A DNA stretch of 64,000 bases from Desulfocapsa sp. (GTDB lineage Bacteria; Desulfobacterota; Desulfobulbia; Desulfobulbales; Desulfocapsaceae), in NCBI GenBank assembly GCA_022712895.1, contig JAFLJS010000021.1, positions 1 through 64,000 of the forward strand, given 5' to 3'. The notes beneath the pieces were generated by a model, which was given only the letters and a program-made list of their open reading frames with translations, had not been told where the DNA came from and made no database searches. The position numbers and the translations under genes are program-made. Below, piece by piece: positions 45,724 through 55,315 of the stretch. How positions within the stretch are numbered: position 1 is the stretch's first letter; each line of letters opens with the position of its first letter.

Positions 45724-46959
45724 TTAATCTTGATTGCTGATGCCTAACTTTACCTTTTCAGTGTAGCGACGTTGGCAACATCTGACACAACCTGGAAAGA
45801 TCTTTTTGGCGACAAGGGAGCGAAATTTACAGTAAGCGGCTCCATTCCATATCTCTTTCACTGTCTTATTGCGAATATTACCAGCCATAAATCCAAGGCA
45901 TGGTGAAACCGTTCCATCAGGATGGATTCGTATACTTTTCCATAGAAAGTCGCAAATGTTGGGAAAGGGGTAAGACATGTCCAGGTAATATGGTTTAAGC
46001 AGGCTGCTTTTCATACTGAAGGGTGCAAAAGCCACGCGAAGAGGAGACTTTTTTTCCATGGCGTTAAGAGTATTGATTGACTGCACCAGATTCGGTAAAT
46101 CGTCCTTTCGTATCTCGCTCTTATAGTAACCACCTTCTGGGATTGACGGTAAGATAATTTGCAGATTCTCTCGTTCTGCCAATTCTTTATTGAGTATACG
46201 GTTGTGAGAAGTGACGGTCTCCTGTGACTGAAAAGTGGTATTGTTGAAGACTATGCTGTCAACTCCGAGTTCCTCAGCAATGGGAATCATTTGTTCCTGT
46301 ACTGCCAGATTTGCCTGGGAGATTGTACAGGTTAAGCTGATGATAGGGGTTAGGCTATTTCTCTGTTCTCGTTCCTCTCTCAGGGCTTGAATTCCCTTCT
46401 CTACTCTTTTGAAAAGTCCCTGCATACCTCGGATGCTATCATGATGTTTTTCAGGCCCATCAATGGAGATAGTGACAGCGTCTACTGCCTGGTCAATTAG
46501 AAAAGAAACATTTTTTTCAAGAGTCGTACCATTAGTTAGAAGGTTGATAAAAAATTTGTGTTTTCGGGCATGGTTGATGAATTCCTTGAAGTGGGGATAT
46601 ATCGTTGGCTCACCACCTGATATGTCGAGCCATGGCCGGTATCCTGTGCTACTCCAAGAAGCCATCTGATCCAGAAAATTCTTCCAGACATCAATGGGCA
46701 GTTCATTGTCTGGATTACACCATGGAATGTGTTGGTCAGTGTCTTTTGAATGTCGGTGTTGATTGCACATTGTGCAGCTTAAGTTGCATCGCCTGGTCAG
46801 GTGGATTTTCACCTCACATGGCATGCTACTTTTACCATTTCTTCTCCAACGGTCAAAGCCGGCACCGATCTTTTGCCGATAAGCCAAGCGTAATAGTGTT
46901 TGTATGATTCGCGGGCGTTGAATTGCCAGGCGAATCATTTTTTTATGTAAGGGCTTCAT
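45724..46959 (-). CDS. Radical SAM protein with SPASM-like C-terminal domain
   Basis: A 411-residue radical SAM enzyme. The 4Fe-4S motif is Cys58-x3-Cys62-x2-Cys65 (TRRCNLSCTMCNQH), followed by WLDISGGEPTIYP and LLTNGT. The C-terminal region has CDFLWKSIRIHPDGTVSPC and FPGCVRCCQRRY, cysteines consistent with an auxiliary cluster domain. Related proteins mature peptides or modify sugars and lipids. It starts 4 bp after the HlyD-like gene, so it is part of the exporter operon. No precursor-peptide ORF was recognised nearby. Confidence 0.85.
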   Translation of the reverse strand: MKPLHKKMIRLAIQRPRIIQTLLRLAYRQKIGAGFDRWRRNGKSSMPCEVKIHLTRRCNLSCTMCNQHRHSKDTDQHIPWCNPDNELPIDVWKNFLDQMASWSSTGYRPWLDISGGEPTIYPHFKEFINHARKHKFFINLLTNGTTLEKNVSFLIDQAVDAVTISIDGPEKHHDSIRGMQGLFKRVEKGIQALREEREQRNSLTPIISLTCTISQANLAVQEQMIPIAEELGVDSIVFNNTTFQSQETVTSHNRILNKELAERENLQIILPSIPEGGYYKSEIRKDDLPNLVQSINTLNAMEKKSPLRVAFAPFSMKSSLLKPYYLDMSYPFPNICDFLWKSIRIHPDGTVSPCLGFMAGNIRNKTVKEIWNGAAYCKFRSLVAKKIFPGCVRCCQRRYTEKVKLGISNQD

Positions 46960-46963
46960 TTTG

Positions 46964-47893
46964 TTATTCCTGTGGGTTGTGTTCTATTCGCCCCTTAAAC
47001 CCAGGCCTTAGTGAAAAATTGTCATTTGCAACCGTCATCTCGACCTGATAGTAGGAGGGTAGGTCTGGGGCGGGAGTTGCTGGTATCCAGTTAATTGATG
47101 TAATTGTGGCTGGAAAGCTTCTTTCAGGAAGAGAATCCGGGAAAAAGGTTACTGTGTCACCGGGGTTTAGGTGAACCACATCTCTTTCATAAATAAGAGA
47201 TTGTATCAGCAAGGTATTCACAGTGCCAATTGTGGTAATGACTGTTCCTTCAGAGAGGAGACTGTTTTTCCTGAGCTGAGGGTGCAGTGAGAGGATTACA
47301 CCAGGTATGGGAGCCGTCAGTCTAGCTGTGGCGGGGATTTGCCCTGAGATAAGGGAGCTGTCTCCAATAAGTTCTCTGATGCGGTTGAGTGTTCTTTGGG
47401 AAAAAATTCTTGAAGAGGCGGCTCTTTTATCAAGGATTGATAAATATTCTCTGGTCAATCTCAGCTTCGTCTGCACTCTGTCTAACAGGTATTCTGGTGC
47501 CAATTCTTCTGCCGTTAATCCCAAAAGTTCAGCCTCTTTTCTCTCAAGTTCGATAATTGTCTGTTTTTCTGTCTCTTGGGAACGTCTCAGATCGTCAAGT
47601 TCACCAAAAAGAATCTCTCTTCCAAGTTGAATAGCTGTATTCTCATCCAAGTCATATTGTGCAACTATTGTGCCTTTTTTAACGAACTGTCCTGGAGTTA
47701 TGTTGATATCTGTGAAAATGCCGGTAAAGGGCATAAGGATAGGTCTGCTGAGTGGACAGGAAAGTTTGCCTTCAAAAATTATAACAGAATTGTTTTCCTC
47801 AAGTTCCAACTTCTCAGTAGCTTCCGCAAATGGAGGGGGGAAAAAGAATAAAGAAATAATGAGAGAACAGGTAAGAGCTATCGAGTTATTCAT
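46964..47893 (-). CDS. HlyD/MacA-like membrane fusion protein
   Basis: A 309-residue periplasmic adaptor with a signal peptide (1-25, LIISLFFFPPPFAEA), a biotinyl-lipoyl-like half (GIFTDINITPGQFVKKGTIVA), a helical hairpin (about 90-180), the second lipoyl half (TAPIPGVILSLHPQ) and a beta-barrel (PGDTVTFFPDSLPERSFPATI). It would bridge the MacB-type permease and the TolC-like channel. Its start overlaps the TolC-like gene by 8 bp. Confidence 0.85.
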   Translation of the reverse strand: MNNSIALTCSLIISLFFFPPPFAEATEKLELEENNSVIIFEGKLSCPLSRPILMPFTGIFTDINITPGQFVKKGTIVAQYDLDENTAIQLGREILFGELDDLRRSQETEKQTIIELERKEAELLGLTAEELAPEYLLDRVQTKLRLTREYLSILDKRAASSRIFSQRTLNRIRELIGDSSLISGQIPATARLTAPIPGVILSLHPQLRKNSLLSEGTVITTIGTVNTLLIQSLIYERDVVHLNPGDTVTFFPDSLPERSFPATITSINWIPATPAPDLPSYYQVEMTVANDNFSLRPGFKGRIEHNPQE

Positions 47894-49214
47894 AAGGGGT
47901 TTCTGCTAAAGAAATGTTAAACGTATCTTTTAGAAGTTGACCTGAGAGATGCCGAAGTTTCAGTTTGGCCGTATTGAAAGCAAAATCCTTTTGGATTGTG
48001 TGTAGCTCATCTCTGTGTAGTGCAATTTGGTAGTTGAGAAGTGCAGGGAGTTTGATAGTTCCATTGGCGTAGTCAAATTTCAGTTTTTTCATGCGTATAC
48101 GGTTGAGTTTTTCAGTTGATTGAGCCACCGTGTAGTCGGATTTGGCGAAAGCGTATTGTTGGGTGGCCTGTAACCATTCTAAAGAATTGTTGTTTTCGAT
48201 TTCTCTATTTTCAAAATGCATTTGTCGAAGAAGCATTTTTTGTCGTGTAATATCTCGAGAACGTCTTTTCCCGTCCCACAAAGTCAGGCTCATACCGGTA
48301 TAAAAGAAGTACTCTTTGTCTGAATCCACGCTCACATTTAACACGTCAGGACTTCGAAAACCCAATGAGAAATCGGGTAAGAATTTGGAGTAGGCAAGGG
48401 TGATTTTCTTTTTTTGTAAGTTTTCTTTAATTCGTATGATTTGGAGATTTATTGAATCTTCTGTTTTAAAAAGTTTTTGAAGTTTGGATATGTCTGAGGA
48501 GCCAATGATTTGCTTGAGCGTTTGCGAGTTATTTAAGGAAAATATTTTTGGGTCTGGTAAATCCATGGTGATACACAGAGTATTTAGTAGTGCTTCTTGC
48601 TTGATATTATTCCCTTCATATTCGGCAGTATGAAGAGCAAGTTTTTGCTCTTCAAATTCCAGCTTAAGGGCTGTTGTTGTTCCGCGTTCTTTCAGTTGGC
48701 TGGCATATCGAGTCTGTTTTTTGGCAAGATCTACTATCTGTTTGTAATGCTCCTCATTTTGTACAGTTACAAGAAGTTGCAGGAATATATCAGCTAGTTT
48801 GTGCAAGGATTGTGCAGTTGCCTGAAGATGCTTGAGCATTACGATACGGGTGATTAGCCTCCTGGCCTGTAGTGTGTAGTAAGGTTCCCATGGCCTGTAA
48901 TTAGCAGCCTGGAAAGAAAGGGTTGTCTCGTTTTCTGAAAAATAATAATAGCTGGAGAACGTCAGGTCGGGGGCAAAGGACCAACGACTGTCATCTTCAT
49001 CAAGATGTCGGATCTCTATTTCCATTTTACTTCTTTGCAGTTGTGGTGTTCTTTGCAGGCTTGTTAACGCACATGTCTTGAAATCGGTAATTCTCTCGGG
49101 GATAGAATTGTCATGTTCTATTATTATAGCTTCTGCTTGGCCGATGGTTGGGTGCAGGAGTAAGTAAGGACAGAGGATAAGGAGCAGAATGTATGATAAA
49201 TGTTGACGAATCAT
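47886..49214 (-). CDS. TolC-like outer membrane efflux protein
   Basis: A 442-residue outer-membrane channel protein with a signal peptide (1-29, ending GQAEA). The long alternating helical and strand segments match the outer membrane factor family, including SFAPDLTFSSYYYFSEN and the repeated half near 280 (KFLPDFSLGFRSPD). It is a little shorter than E. coli TolC. It sits between the ATPase gene (44 bp) and the adaptor (8 bp overlap), so a complete tripartite exporter is encoded. Confidence 0.85.
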   Translation of the reverse strand: MIRQHLSYILLLILCPYLLLHPTIGQAEAIIIEHDNSIPERITDFKTCALTSLQRTPQLQRSKMEIEIRHLDEDDSRWSFAPDLTFSSYYYFSENETTLSFQAANYRPWEPYYTLQARRLITRIVMLKHLQATAQSLHKLADIFLQLLVTVQNEEHYKQIVDLAKKQTRYASQLKERGTTTALKLEFEEQKLALHTAEYEGNNIKQEALLNTLCITMDLPDPKIFSLNNSQTLKQIIGSSDISKLQKLFKTEDSINLQIIRIKENLQKKKITLAYSKFLPDFSLGFRSPDVLNVSVDSDKEYFFYTGMSLTLWDGKRRSRDITRQKMLLRQMHFENREIENNNSLEWLQATQQYAFAKSDYTVAQSTEKLNRIRMKKLKFDYANGTIKLPALLNYQIALHRDELHTIQKDFAFNTAKLKLRHLSGQLLKDTFNISLAETPYE

Positions 49215-49258
49215 CTGATTAAAAAAATATATAGTTATCCTGGAAAGGTGTTGTTTAG

Positions 49259-49957
49259 CTACTTTTCTGACAGTAGTTGTCCATTTTCTATGTGTAAGGC
49301 CTGATCACATTCTTTAGCAATATTTTGATCATGAGTGACTATGATCATGGCAGTGTCGGTCGTCGATGCAATGGATCTGAAATATTTCATGATTTGTTGT
49401 GAGTTATCAAGATCAAGTTGTCCGGTTGGCTCATCGGCTAAAATCACTGCGGGTTGATTGACCATTGCTCTGGCTATCGCAACTCTCTGTCTTTCTCCAC
49501 CCGATAGTTTGTTGGACGAGTGGTGCATGCGGTGGGTGAGCTTGACCTGTTCAAGTACCTGATGAATTCTTTGTGCTCGTGATGACGGTTTGCTTTTAGC
49601 ATAGATAAGAGGATATTCAATGTTTTCATATACCGTTGAATGCTCAAACATATCAGCTCCTTGAAAAATAAATCCAATGCGTTTTCTACGAAACTCTGCT
49701 TGTCGGCTACGAGTGAGCTTGAGGACATTCTCACCGTTAATAATGTATTCTCCTGCGCTGGGAGAGAGGAATAATCCGAGAATGAACAGAAGCGTTGACT
49801 TCCCCGATCCAGAAGGCCCCATAATGGCAACCATCTCATTTGTTGACACAGACAGGTCAATTTTTTGAAGGACAGACACGTGTTCTTCAGTTGTCTGATA
49901 AGACTTGCTTATTCCTTTAAGTCTGAGCAAAGGCTCTGTTTCATTTGGTCTACTCAT
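49259..49957 (-). CDS. MacB/LolD-type ABC transporter ATPase
   Basis: A 232-residue ATPase. Walker A GPSGSGKST is at 47-55, the signature LSGGERQRVAIARAM near 143-157, and Walker B VILADEPTGQLD near 166. The size and GQLDLDN segment match LolD/MacB-type ATPases that drive periplasmic mechanotransmission. It overlaps the permease stop by 8 bp. Confidence 0.94.
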   Translation of the reverse strand: MSRPNETEPLLRLKGISKSYQTTEEHVSVLQKIDLSVSTNEMVAIMGPSGSGKSTLLFILGLFLSPSAGEYIINGENVLKLTRSRQAEFRRKRIGFIFQGADMFEHSTVYENIEYPLIYAKSKPSSRAQRIHQVLEQVKLTHRMHHSSNKLSGGERQRVAIARAMVNQPAVILADEPTGQLDLDNSQQIMKYFRSIASTTDTAMIIVTHDQNIAKECDQALHIENGQLLSEK

Positions 49958-51143
49958 ATCTGAGAGCTGTTACCACTTCCATTTTGCTTGCTTTAATGGC
50001 AGGAGCAAGGCCAGCTACAATGCCGAGCATAAGAGAAAAAGAAAATCCAATAGCCGTGCTGAGCCAGAAGAGATCTTTTGGTGGTTGGTTCTGGAGGATT
50101 GAAGCAGTAAATGTGACTCCCATCCAGCCTAAAAGAAATCCTATTAACGTTGCACTAATACTCAACATAAGAGATTCTGTAAGAAACTGAAAGAGAATGT
50201 CATAGTCTTCGGCTCCAATTGCTTTTTTTAAGCCGATTTCACGTGTCCTTGAACGAACTGCCATCATCATGATATTCCATATACCTATTCCACCAAGCAC
50301 AAAGGTGGCAATAAGAGCAAGTTTGACAACCATTTTGACACCAAAAGAAATAGCTTTAACTCTCGCTAAAATTTCTTCAGGGAGAAACATTTCTATGGCA
50401 TCGTCTGGTTGATACGTTTTTACCACGGCAGGTATCTCAGCCATGACATGTTCGACATCATCCCATGAGTGACAACGGATATAGAGTTTGTTAACTGGCG
50501 TTACAGAGTTGATTCTGTCCCGGGCAGTAGTTGCCGGCAGGAATATATAGCGGGCTTTATCCGGCATGCTTATGGTGTCAAGGACTCCTGCAACTTGAAA
50601 AAGAGTGTTGTCGATGGTGATAAACTTGCCTGTTGGGTCAAGATTGTTGAAGATCTCCTGGGCCGCTCTTTGGCCGAGTACACATACTGTTCGATGTTGT
50701 TGCAGGTCTTTTGTGGAAAGTAAGGTTCCCCATTGTGCAGATGACCCATGTACCTTCCAGAATGACTCGTCAACACCCAGCATTTGAAAGTGACTTATAT
50801 TGTTTTTATAAGTGAGTTTGACATACCCATTTTTTACGACAGTACCACTGACTTGATCGACTCCCCGGATGGCTTTTATCCCATCAATGGTTTTTAATTT
50901 GAATTCTCGTTTGTCAATAGGGTGACGAGTTGTTGAAATATGTTTGAAAATGATTCTGAGACGGGTTGCATTTCCTATAATTTCAAGGTCATTACTGATG
51001 TTCTCTTCGATTGACTTGCCCATGGTCAGCATAATAATTAAGCCGGCTGTTCCCATGATTATAGTTATTATCACACCGATATTTTTGCGATATTGGCGTA
51101 ATACCTGTCTGCTGCTGATTCGGAGGAGGTCGGTGGGTCTCAT
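49950..51143 (-). CDS. MacB-type ABC transporter permease
   Basis: A 397-residue permease: one N-terminal membrane segment (about 22-43, IGVIITIIMGTAGLIIMLTMG), a large periplasmic MacB_PCD-like domain (45-265; LGVDESFWKVHG), then three C-terminal membrane segments with the coupling region VRSRTREIGLKKAIGA, which is the FtsX/MacB signature. It is the first gene of the six-gene minus-strand block ending with the flippase. The cargo is unknown. Confidence 0.92.
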   Translation of the reverse strand: MRPTDLLRISSRQVLRQYRKNIGVIITIIMGTAGLIIMLTMGKSIEENISNDLEIIGNATRLRIIFKHISTTRHPIDKREFKLKTIDGIKAIRGVDQVSGTVVKNGYVKLTYKNNISHFQMLGVDESFWKVHGSSAQWGTLLSTKDLQQHRTVCVLGQRAAQEIFNNLDPTGKFITIDNTLFQVAGVLDTISMPDKARYIFLPATTARDRINSVTPVNKLYIRCHSWDDVEHVMAEIPAVVKTYQPDDAIEMFLPEEILARVKAISFGVKMVVKLALIATFVLGGIGIWNIMMMAVRSRTREIGLKKAIGAEDYDILFQFLTESLMLSISATLIGFLLGWMGVTFTASILQNQPPKDLFWLSTAIGFSFSLMLGIVAGLAPAIKASKMEVVTALRYE

Positions 51144-51557
51144 TATTTGTGGAGCGAGATAATTAAAATATTATGTCATTAGATTCAAGTATCATAACGC
51201 TCTTCTCGTGGTAATGCTTGTCTTAAGTAGAAAAAATCAAAATGATATGCTGTTGTTAGAGTAACATGAGATGGCCATATCTTCGTCAAACCTGAGTTTG
51301 TTTACCTGCCTTTGTAAATTGTGATGGGCTTAGATTGTGATGACACGTCGATGACTGGTGTACGGAATGGTGTTGTGAACATAAGTAGTGACAGTAATTA
51401 TTTGTCAGCGATTGCTCGGTTGTAAAAAAATTGACTTTTATCTTGCAGTTTTGTAGTTATTATTGGGACTTGCAATTCTGTGGGGTTTTGTCGGAAGCCC
51501 AAAAAAAAGTAGCAGGTGGTTTAATCTGTGGAATGATCATCTGTCTCCATCTCTTTT
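51144..51557. other. Divergent intergenic region, 414 bp
   Basis: Lies between the exporter operon (minus) and a GT2 gene (plus). A plus-strand promoter candidate TTGACT (51431-51436) with TAGTTA (51454-51459), 17 bp apart, is present. I looked for a small peptide gene that the radical SAM/exporter block could act on and found none that is convincing. Confidence 0.4.
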
Positions 51558-52589
51558 GTGCATTTAGGACAGCTAATTACATGTGAACATATTTCTGAAC
51601 ATGAACCCGAACTCTCGGTTGTTATCCCTGCTTACAATGAGTGTACTAATATTAATCAGTTGTACGTGGAACTTAACGATGTACTCTCTAATCTGGGAAT
51701 GTCATGGGAAGTAATCTTTGTTGATGATGGAAGCACTGATGCTGGCTGGCAGGAGATATTGGCTCTCCATGAAAAGGATAGTCATGTCAAAGGGATTCGG
51801 CTGTCTCGCAATTTTGGTCATCAATACGCACTCTTTGCTGGATTATCCCACGCAAAGGGTAAGGCTGTCATCTCAATGGATGCAGATTTACAACATCCTC
51901 CTCAACTGATCTCAGAATTCGTCAAACTGTGGCAAGAGGGAAACAAGATTGTTCACACAGTTCGTTCAGATCCCGATGATTTCTCAACGTTTAAGAAAAT
52001 AACTTCCAGACTGTTTTACAGGTTTTTTTCTTTTTGCAGTGGTGTGCAGATTGAACCTGGAATGGCTGATTTTCGTTTGTTGGATCGTGAAGTTTTAGAT
52101 CGAATATTACAATTTCGAGAAGCGGGTTTGTTTTTACGTGGGATTGTTCAATGGGTGGGGTATCCAAGTGCAACAGTCGAATTTCAATCAGCAAACCGAT
52201 TCAGTGGGGTTAGCCACTATTCATTTATCAAAATGCTGCGCTTTGGATGGGATGGTATAAGTTCTTTCTCAATCATTCCGCTACGGGTTGCAACATTGCT
52301 TGGCCTTTTGACGAGTGGTGTCGCTTTTTCTGGTATTGTATATGCTTTTTATGCCAAATTCGTGTCAGGATCGGCCATTCCCGGATGGGCTTCTTCGGTT
52401 GCCATACTCTCTTTCCTGTTGGGAGTTTTATTTATACTTGTTGGCTTAATCGGAGAATATATTGGGCGCATCTTGATTGAAGTAATGCAGAGGCCCCGGT
52501 ATCTCATCTGGGAAAAAACCGGAATGGAAACTGATTCCACTCCAAGATCGCCTTACCCAGAACAGTTTGGATTTGAGAGAAAACAATGA
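51558..52589 (+). CDS. GT2 polyprenyl-phosphate glycosyltransferase (GtrB/ArnC-like)
   Basis: A 343-residue GT2 enzyme. The cytoplasmic domain has LSVVIPAYNE, FVDDGSTD and the metal motif MDADLQHPPQL, then GMADFRLLDREV, all typical of GtrB/ArnC/DPM1-like transferases. Two C-terminal membrane segments (about 240-310) precede GEYIGRILIEVMQRPRYLI. The start is GTG 51558; no ATG exists upstream of the conserved region. It ends in TGA overlapping an ATG (52586) that leads into a short reading frame before the ChbG/HpnK-like gene. Confidence 0.88.
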   Translation: MHLGQLITCEHISEHEPELSVVIPAYNECTNINQLYVELNDVLSNLGMSWEVIFVDDGSTDAGWQEILALHEKDSHVKGIRLSRNFGHQYALFAGLSHAKGKAVISMDADLQHPPQLISEFVKLWQEGNKIVHTVRSDPDDFSTFKKITSRLFYRFFSFCSGVQIEPGMADFRLLDREVLDRILQFREAGLFLRGIVQWVGYPSATVEFQSANRFSGVSHYSFIKMLRFGWDGISSFSIIPLRVATLLGLLTSGVAFSGIVYAFYAKFVSGSAIPGWASSVAILSFLLGVLFILVGLIGEYIGRILIEVMQRPRYLIWEKTGMETDSTPRSPYPEQFGFERKQ

Positions 52590-52611
52590 CACTATTTCTA
52601 CCATGGGCTGA

Positions 52612-53454
52612 CTGATTATTCATGCTGATGATTTTGGATTATCTGAGAAAGTTAACGCAGGAATTCTGAAAGCGTATCTGGAAGGAAGTCTGACATCGAC
52701 GTCAATTCTTGCGACAGGTGCAGCGTTTGGGGAGGCTGTTAATATTTGCCAGGCTGTGCCGGCATTGGATATTGGTATTCACTTAACCCTTGTTGGGGAA
52801 AGATCGGTTCTTCATCGAGATGCAATAACAAGTTTAGTCAATGAAGAAGGAACCTTTCATACTGGTGCCAGACAGTTTGTTCAAAAATATTCCAGTGGGC
52901 AAATTTCACTGGCAGAAGTGTACTGCGAGCTCGATGCGCAAATCCAAAAAGTTCTAAAGACCGGGATACTGATCAGTCATCTGGACAGTCACCAGCATTT
53001 GCACATGTTGCCTGGAATCCGACGTATAACTGTTCGGTTGGCGGAAAAGTATAACATTGCTGCTGTACGATATCCTTGTGAAAGGTTTCGTTTTTCTATG
53101 TTGAAAGAATTGCGATTATTACCACGGGTTATACAGCTGTTGCTCCTTGACATCCTCTGTTATTTCGGACGGAATATGGAACTGTTACGAACTGACCGGT
53201 TTTTTGGTTTTTTACATAGTGGTAATTTGCATAAACAGAACTTGTTGCGCATTCTTAAAAGTTTACCGCAAAATGGGACGTGGGAGCTTATGTGCCATCC
53301 TGGACTGAAAGATCCTGAAACTTCTTATAACCATTGGCGTTACCATTGGCAGGATGAACTGGATGCATTACTGGATGAAGATGTTGCAGCTGTTTTACAT
53401 CAAAAGAGCATCTCCTTAATCTCTTACCGCGAACTTGCTGTGAATAACAGTTGA
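52612..53454 (+). CDS. ChbG/YdjC/HpnK-like deacetylase with anomalous start
   Basis: About 280 residues. LIIHADDFGLSEKVNAGIL, TSTSILATG, IGIHLTLVGE, ISHLDSHQHLHMLP and ELMCHPG carry the Asp and His metal ligands of the YdjC family, which removes acetyl groups from sugars or glycolipids; HpnK is a close relative. The track's GTG 52756 would remove the essential HADDFG motif. Upstream in frame the sequence reads ATG GGC TGA before CTG ATT ATT CAT, so either CTG 52612 initiates or the TGA is a nonsense mutation of an original MG(R)LII start. Another ATG (52586) in a different frame overlaps the previous stop. Function may be impaired. Confidence 0.75.
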   Translation: MIIHADDFGLSEKVNAGILKAYLEGSLTSTSILATGAAFGEAVNICQAVPALDIGIHLTLVGERSVLHRDAITSLVNEEGTFHTGARQFVQKYSSGQISLAEVYCELDAQIQKVLKTGILISHLDSHQHLHMLPGIRRITVRLAEKYNIAAVRYPCERFRFSMLKELRLLPRVIQLLLLDILCYFGRNMELLRTDRFFGFLHSGNLHKQNLLRILKSLPQNGTWELMCHPGLKDPETSYNHWRYHWQDELDALLDEDVAAVLHQKSISLISYRELAVNNS

Positions 53455-53466
53455 TTGGATGGAGAA

Positions 53467-55230
53467 ATGCAAAAAGTTACCTTAAAATATGTCAATGGTA
53501 TTTGGTTTGAGATCTTTTTTACTGTATTGATTTGTATAGCTTTATTGATTTTCACATTTGATTTCATAAACAGAGAAAACTTCATTTATTTTTGGGATTA
53601 TTCAGGGTATTGGGTCAGATATCAGGGACTAATGGATTCATTTTCAAAATTCTCTTTGGATGCAATCGGAAGGGTTTTATCTTCCGTAAGATATAAGGAA
53701 TACAATCTACTTCCAGTGAGTTTATTATTGCCTTCAGGAATGGTACTGGGTGAGTCTAGAATGGCTTACGTCATAGGGAACACCATAGTATTTACTTTCC
53801 CTTTCGTTATCTTGTTTGCTTACTTCTTCGAAAGAAGAATAAATGCAGAAAGTAAATTCAATAATAGCAGAATTGCATTTACCATAGCACTACTCTGTTT
53901 GGCGTTCTCTCCCCAGTTGTGGGTACCTGTTCTTTGTGGCTATCTGGGTGCTGGTGGGCTGATCCTGGCTGTTGTCGTTTTGTTGAATTATTTCTGCAAA
54001 CCATTCAACGAGCAAAGCTATTCCTCTATTCTGTTTATGGCTCTTCTGCTCTGTGTGATGGTGATTTTTAGACGTTGGTATGCCTATTGGGTTGTAGGTT
54101 TCCTGCTCAGTATCACAATCGTTCAGGTAATAACTCTGGCACGGGCGCATCGCACAACGTACAGGAATTATCTGCCAACTCTTGTCAAACTGTTCATGCT
54201 TGGCACTGCTTCTTTTGTTTTCTTTGTGCTGCTTGCTACCCCGCAAGCCATAAAAATGTTAACAACTAATTTTGCTGATATCTATTCAGGATATAAACGT
54301 ACTACATCGTTTCTGGATGTCCTCGGATATTTGATTAGTTATTTTGGTCCTTTGACTATAGTGAGCGCAAGTTTTGGATTCTTTTTTTCGCTCAGGGACA
54401 GCAAGTATAGCAACGTTGCCTTTGTGTTATTTTTGCAGTTTTGGCTCAGTTTGATTTTGTTTACCAATACTCAAAGTATGGGTTACCATCATCACTATAT
54501 CTTACTGCCCTCAATGTTCTTTTTTGTGTCTTATTTTTGGATCGTTTTTGTTGCATCTTTCAAAAAAAGGATGCTAACATTACTGGCTTTTTCCACCATG
54601 TTGGCTTTTCTGGCTCTCAATTTTTTCATAGTCGTCAGTCCCTCGATTGCAGCTGCTTTGGAGAAAGTTGATTTTGCATTCTCAGAGTTGAGGCACTTTC
54701 CAATGAACCGTGAAGATATTGGTGAAATTGAAAATGTGATAAAATATATTGATGAGAGGAGTACGAGTGATACTGAAGGAATATATGTTCTTGCCAGTAG
54801 TTATATTCTTAATGATGATATCCTTAGGAATGGATGTAGAGCATCAGTTGAACAGTATTCGATTTGCAACTCTTTTGAAGTTACAGCCCATGTAGACAAG
54901 AGAGATGGGTTGCCTTTTCGTTTTTTTCAGTCAAAATATATTATTACAACTGAGCCGGCTCAGTTTCATTTACATGAAAAAGACCAGCAGGTAATTGGGC
55001 TGCTGAGGGATGAGCTCATGAGTGGGAAAGGGGTTGGGGCAAACTATATGAAATTGGACGTTGAATTTACTTTGGATCAAAATGTCCGGGTTCTGGTGTA
55101 TCAGAGGAGCGGTGAGGTTTTTTATCGAGATGATTTGGATGGTGTCTCGGGTGCGTTTGTGAAAATGTATCCCAACCATAAGAAAAAGTTTTTGTTCCCA
55201 ACAGATTTGTTGGAAAGTATAACAGAATGA
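53467..55230 (+). CDS. Polytopic GT-C-like membrane protein
   Basis: A 587-residue membrane protein with about eleven hydrophobic segments and a C-terminal soluble domain of about 170 residues. The first extracytoplasmic loop has FIYFWDYSGYWVRYQG, with an acidic residue placed as in GT-C enzymes. It probably uses the polyprenyl-phosphate sugar made by the GT2 gene just upstream, but no named family is recognised. ATG 53467 is chosen with GGATGGAG just before it; the track's TTG 53455 is less likely. Confidence 0.6.
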   Translation: MQKVTLKYVNGIWFEIFFTVLICIALLIFTFDFINRENFIYFWDYSGYWVRYQGLMDSFSKFSLDAIGRVLSSVRYKEYNLLPVSLLLPSGMVLGESRMAYVIGNTIVFTFPFVILFAYFFERRINAESKFNNSRIAFTIALLCLAFSPQLWVPVLCGYLGAGGLILAVVVLLNYFCKPFNEQSYSSILFMALLLCVMVIFRRWYAYWVVGFLLSITIVQVITLARAHRTTYRNYLPTLVKLFMLGTASFVFFVLLATPQAIKMLTTNFADIYSGYKRTTSFLDVLGYLISYFGPLTIVSASFGFFFSLRDSKYSNVAFVLFLQFWLSLILFTNTQSMGYHHHYILLPSMFFFVSYFWIVFVASFKKRMLTLLAFSTMLAFLALNFFIVVSPSIAAALEKVDFAFSELRHFPMNREDIGEIENVIKYIDERSTSDTEGIYVLASSYILNDDILRNGCRASVEQYSICNSFEVTAHVDKRDGLPFRFFQSKYIITTEPAQFHLHEKDQQVIGLLRDELMSGKGVGANYMKLDVEFTLDQNVRVLVYQRSGEVFYRDDLDGVSGAFVKMYPNHKKKFLFPTDLLESITE

Positions 55231-55315
55231 TGGGTATTTGCATTTCCAACTGTCCTAATAGATGTAGGCAAAAGAGTGTATACTATACTGGGTTGTATTT
55301 TTAGGACTGGAAAAA

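Noticed and set aside
51144-51557. Possible small precursor peptide for the radical SAM enzyme
   Set aside because: Only very short frames without a ribosome-binding site or leader/core pattern were found.
52756-53454. ORF-track start of the deacetylase
   Set aside because: The GTG start would delete the metal-binding HADDFG motif that is clearly encoded upstream in the same frame.
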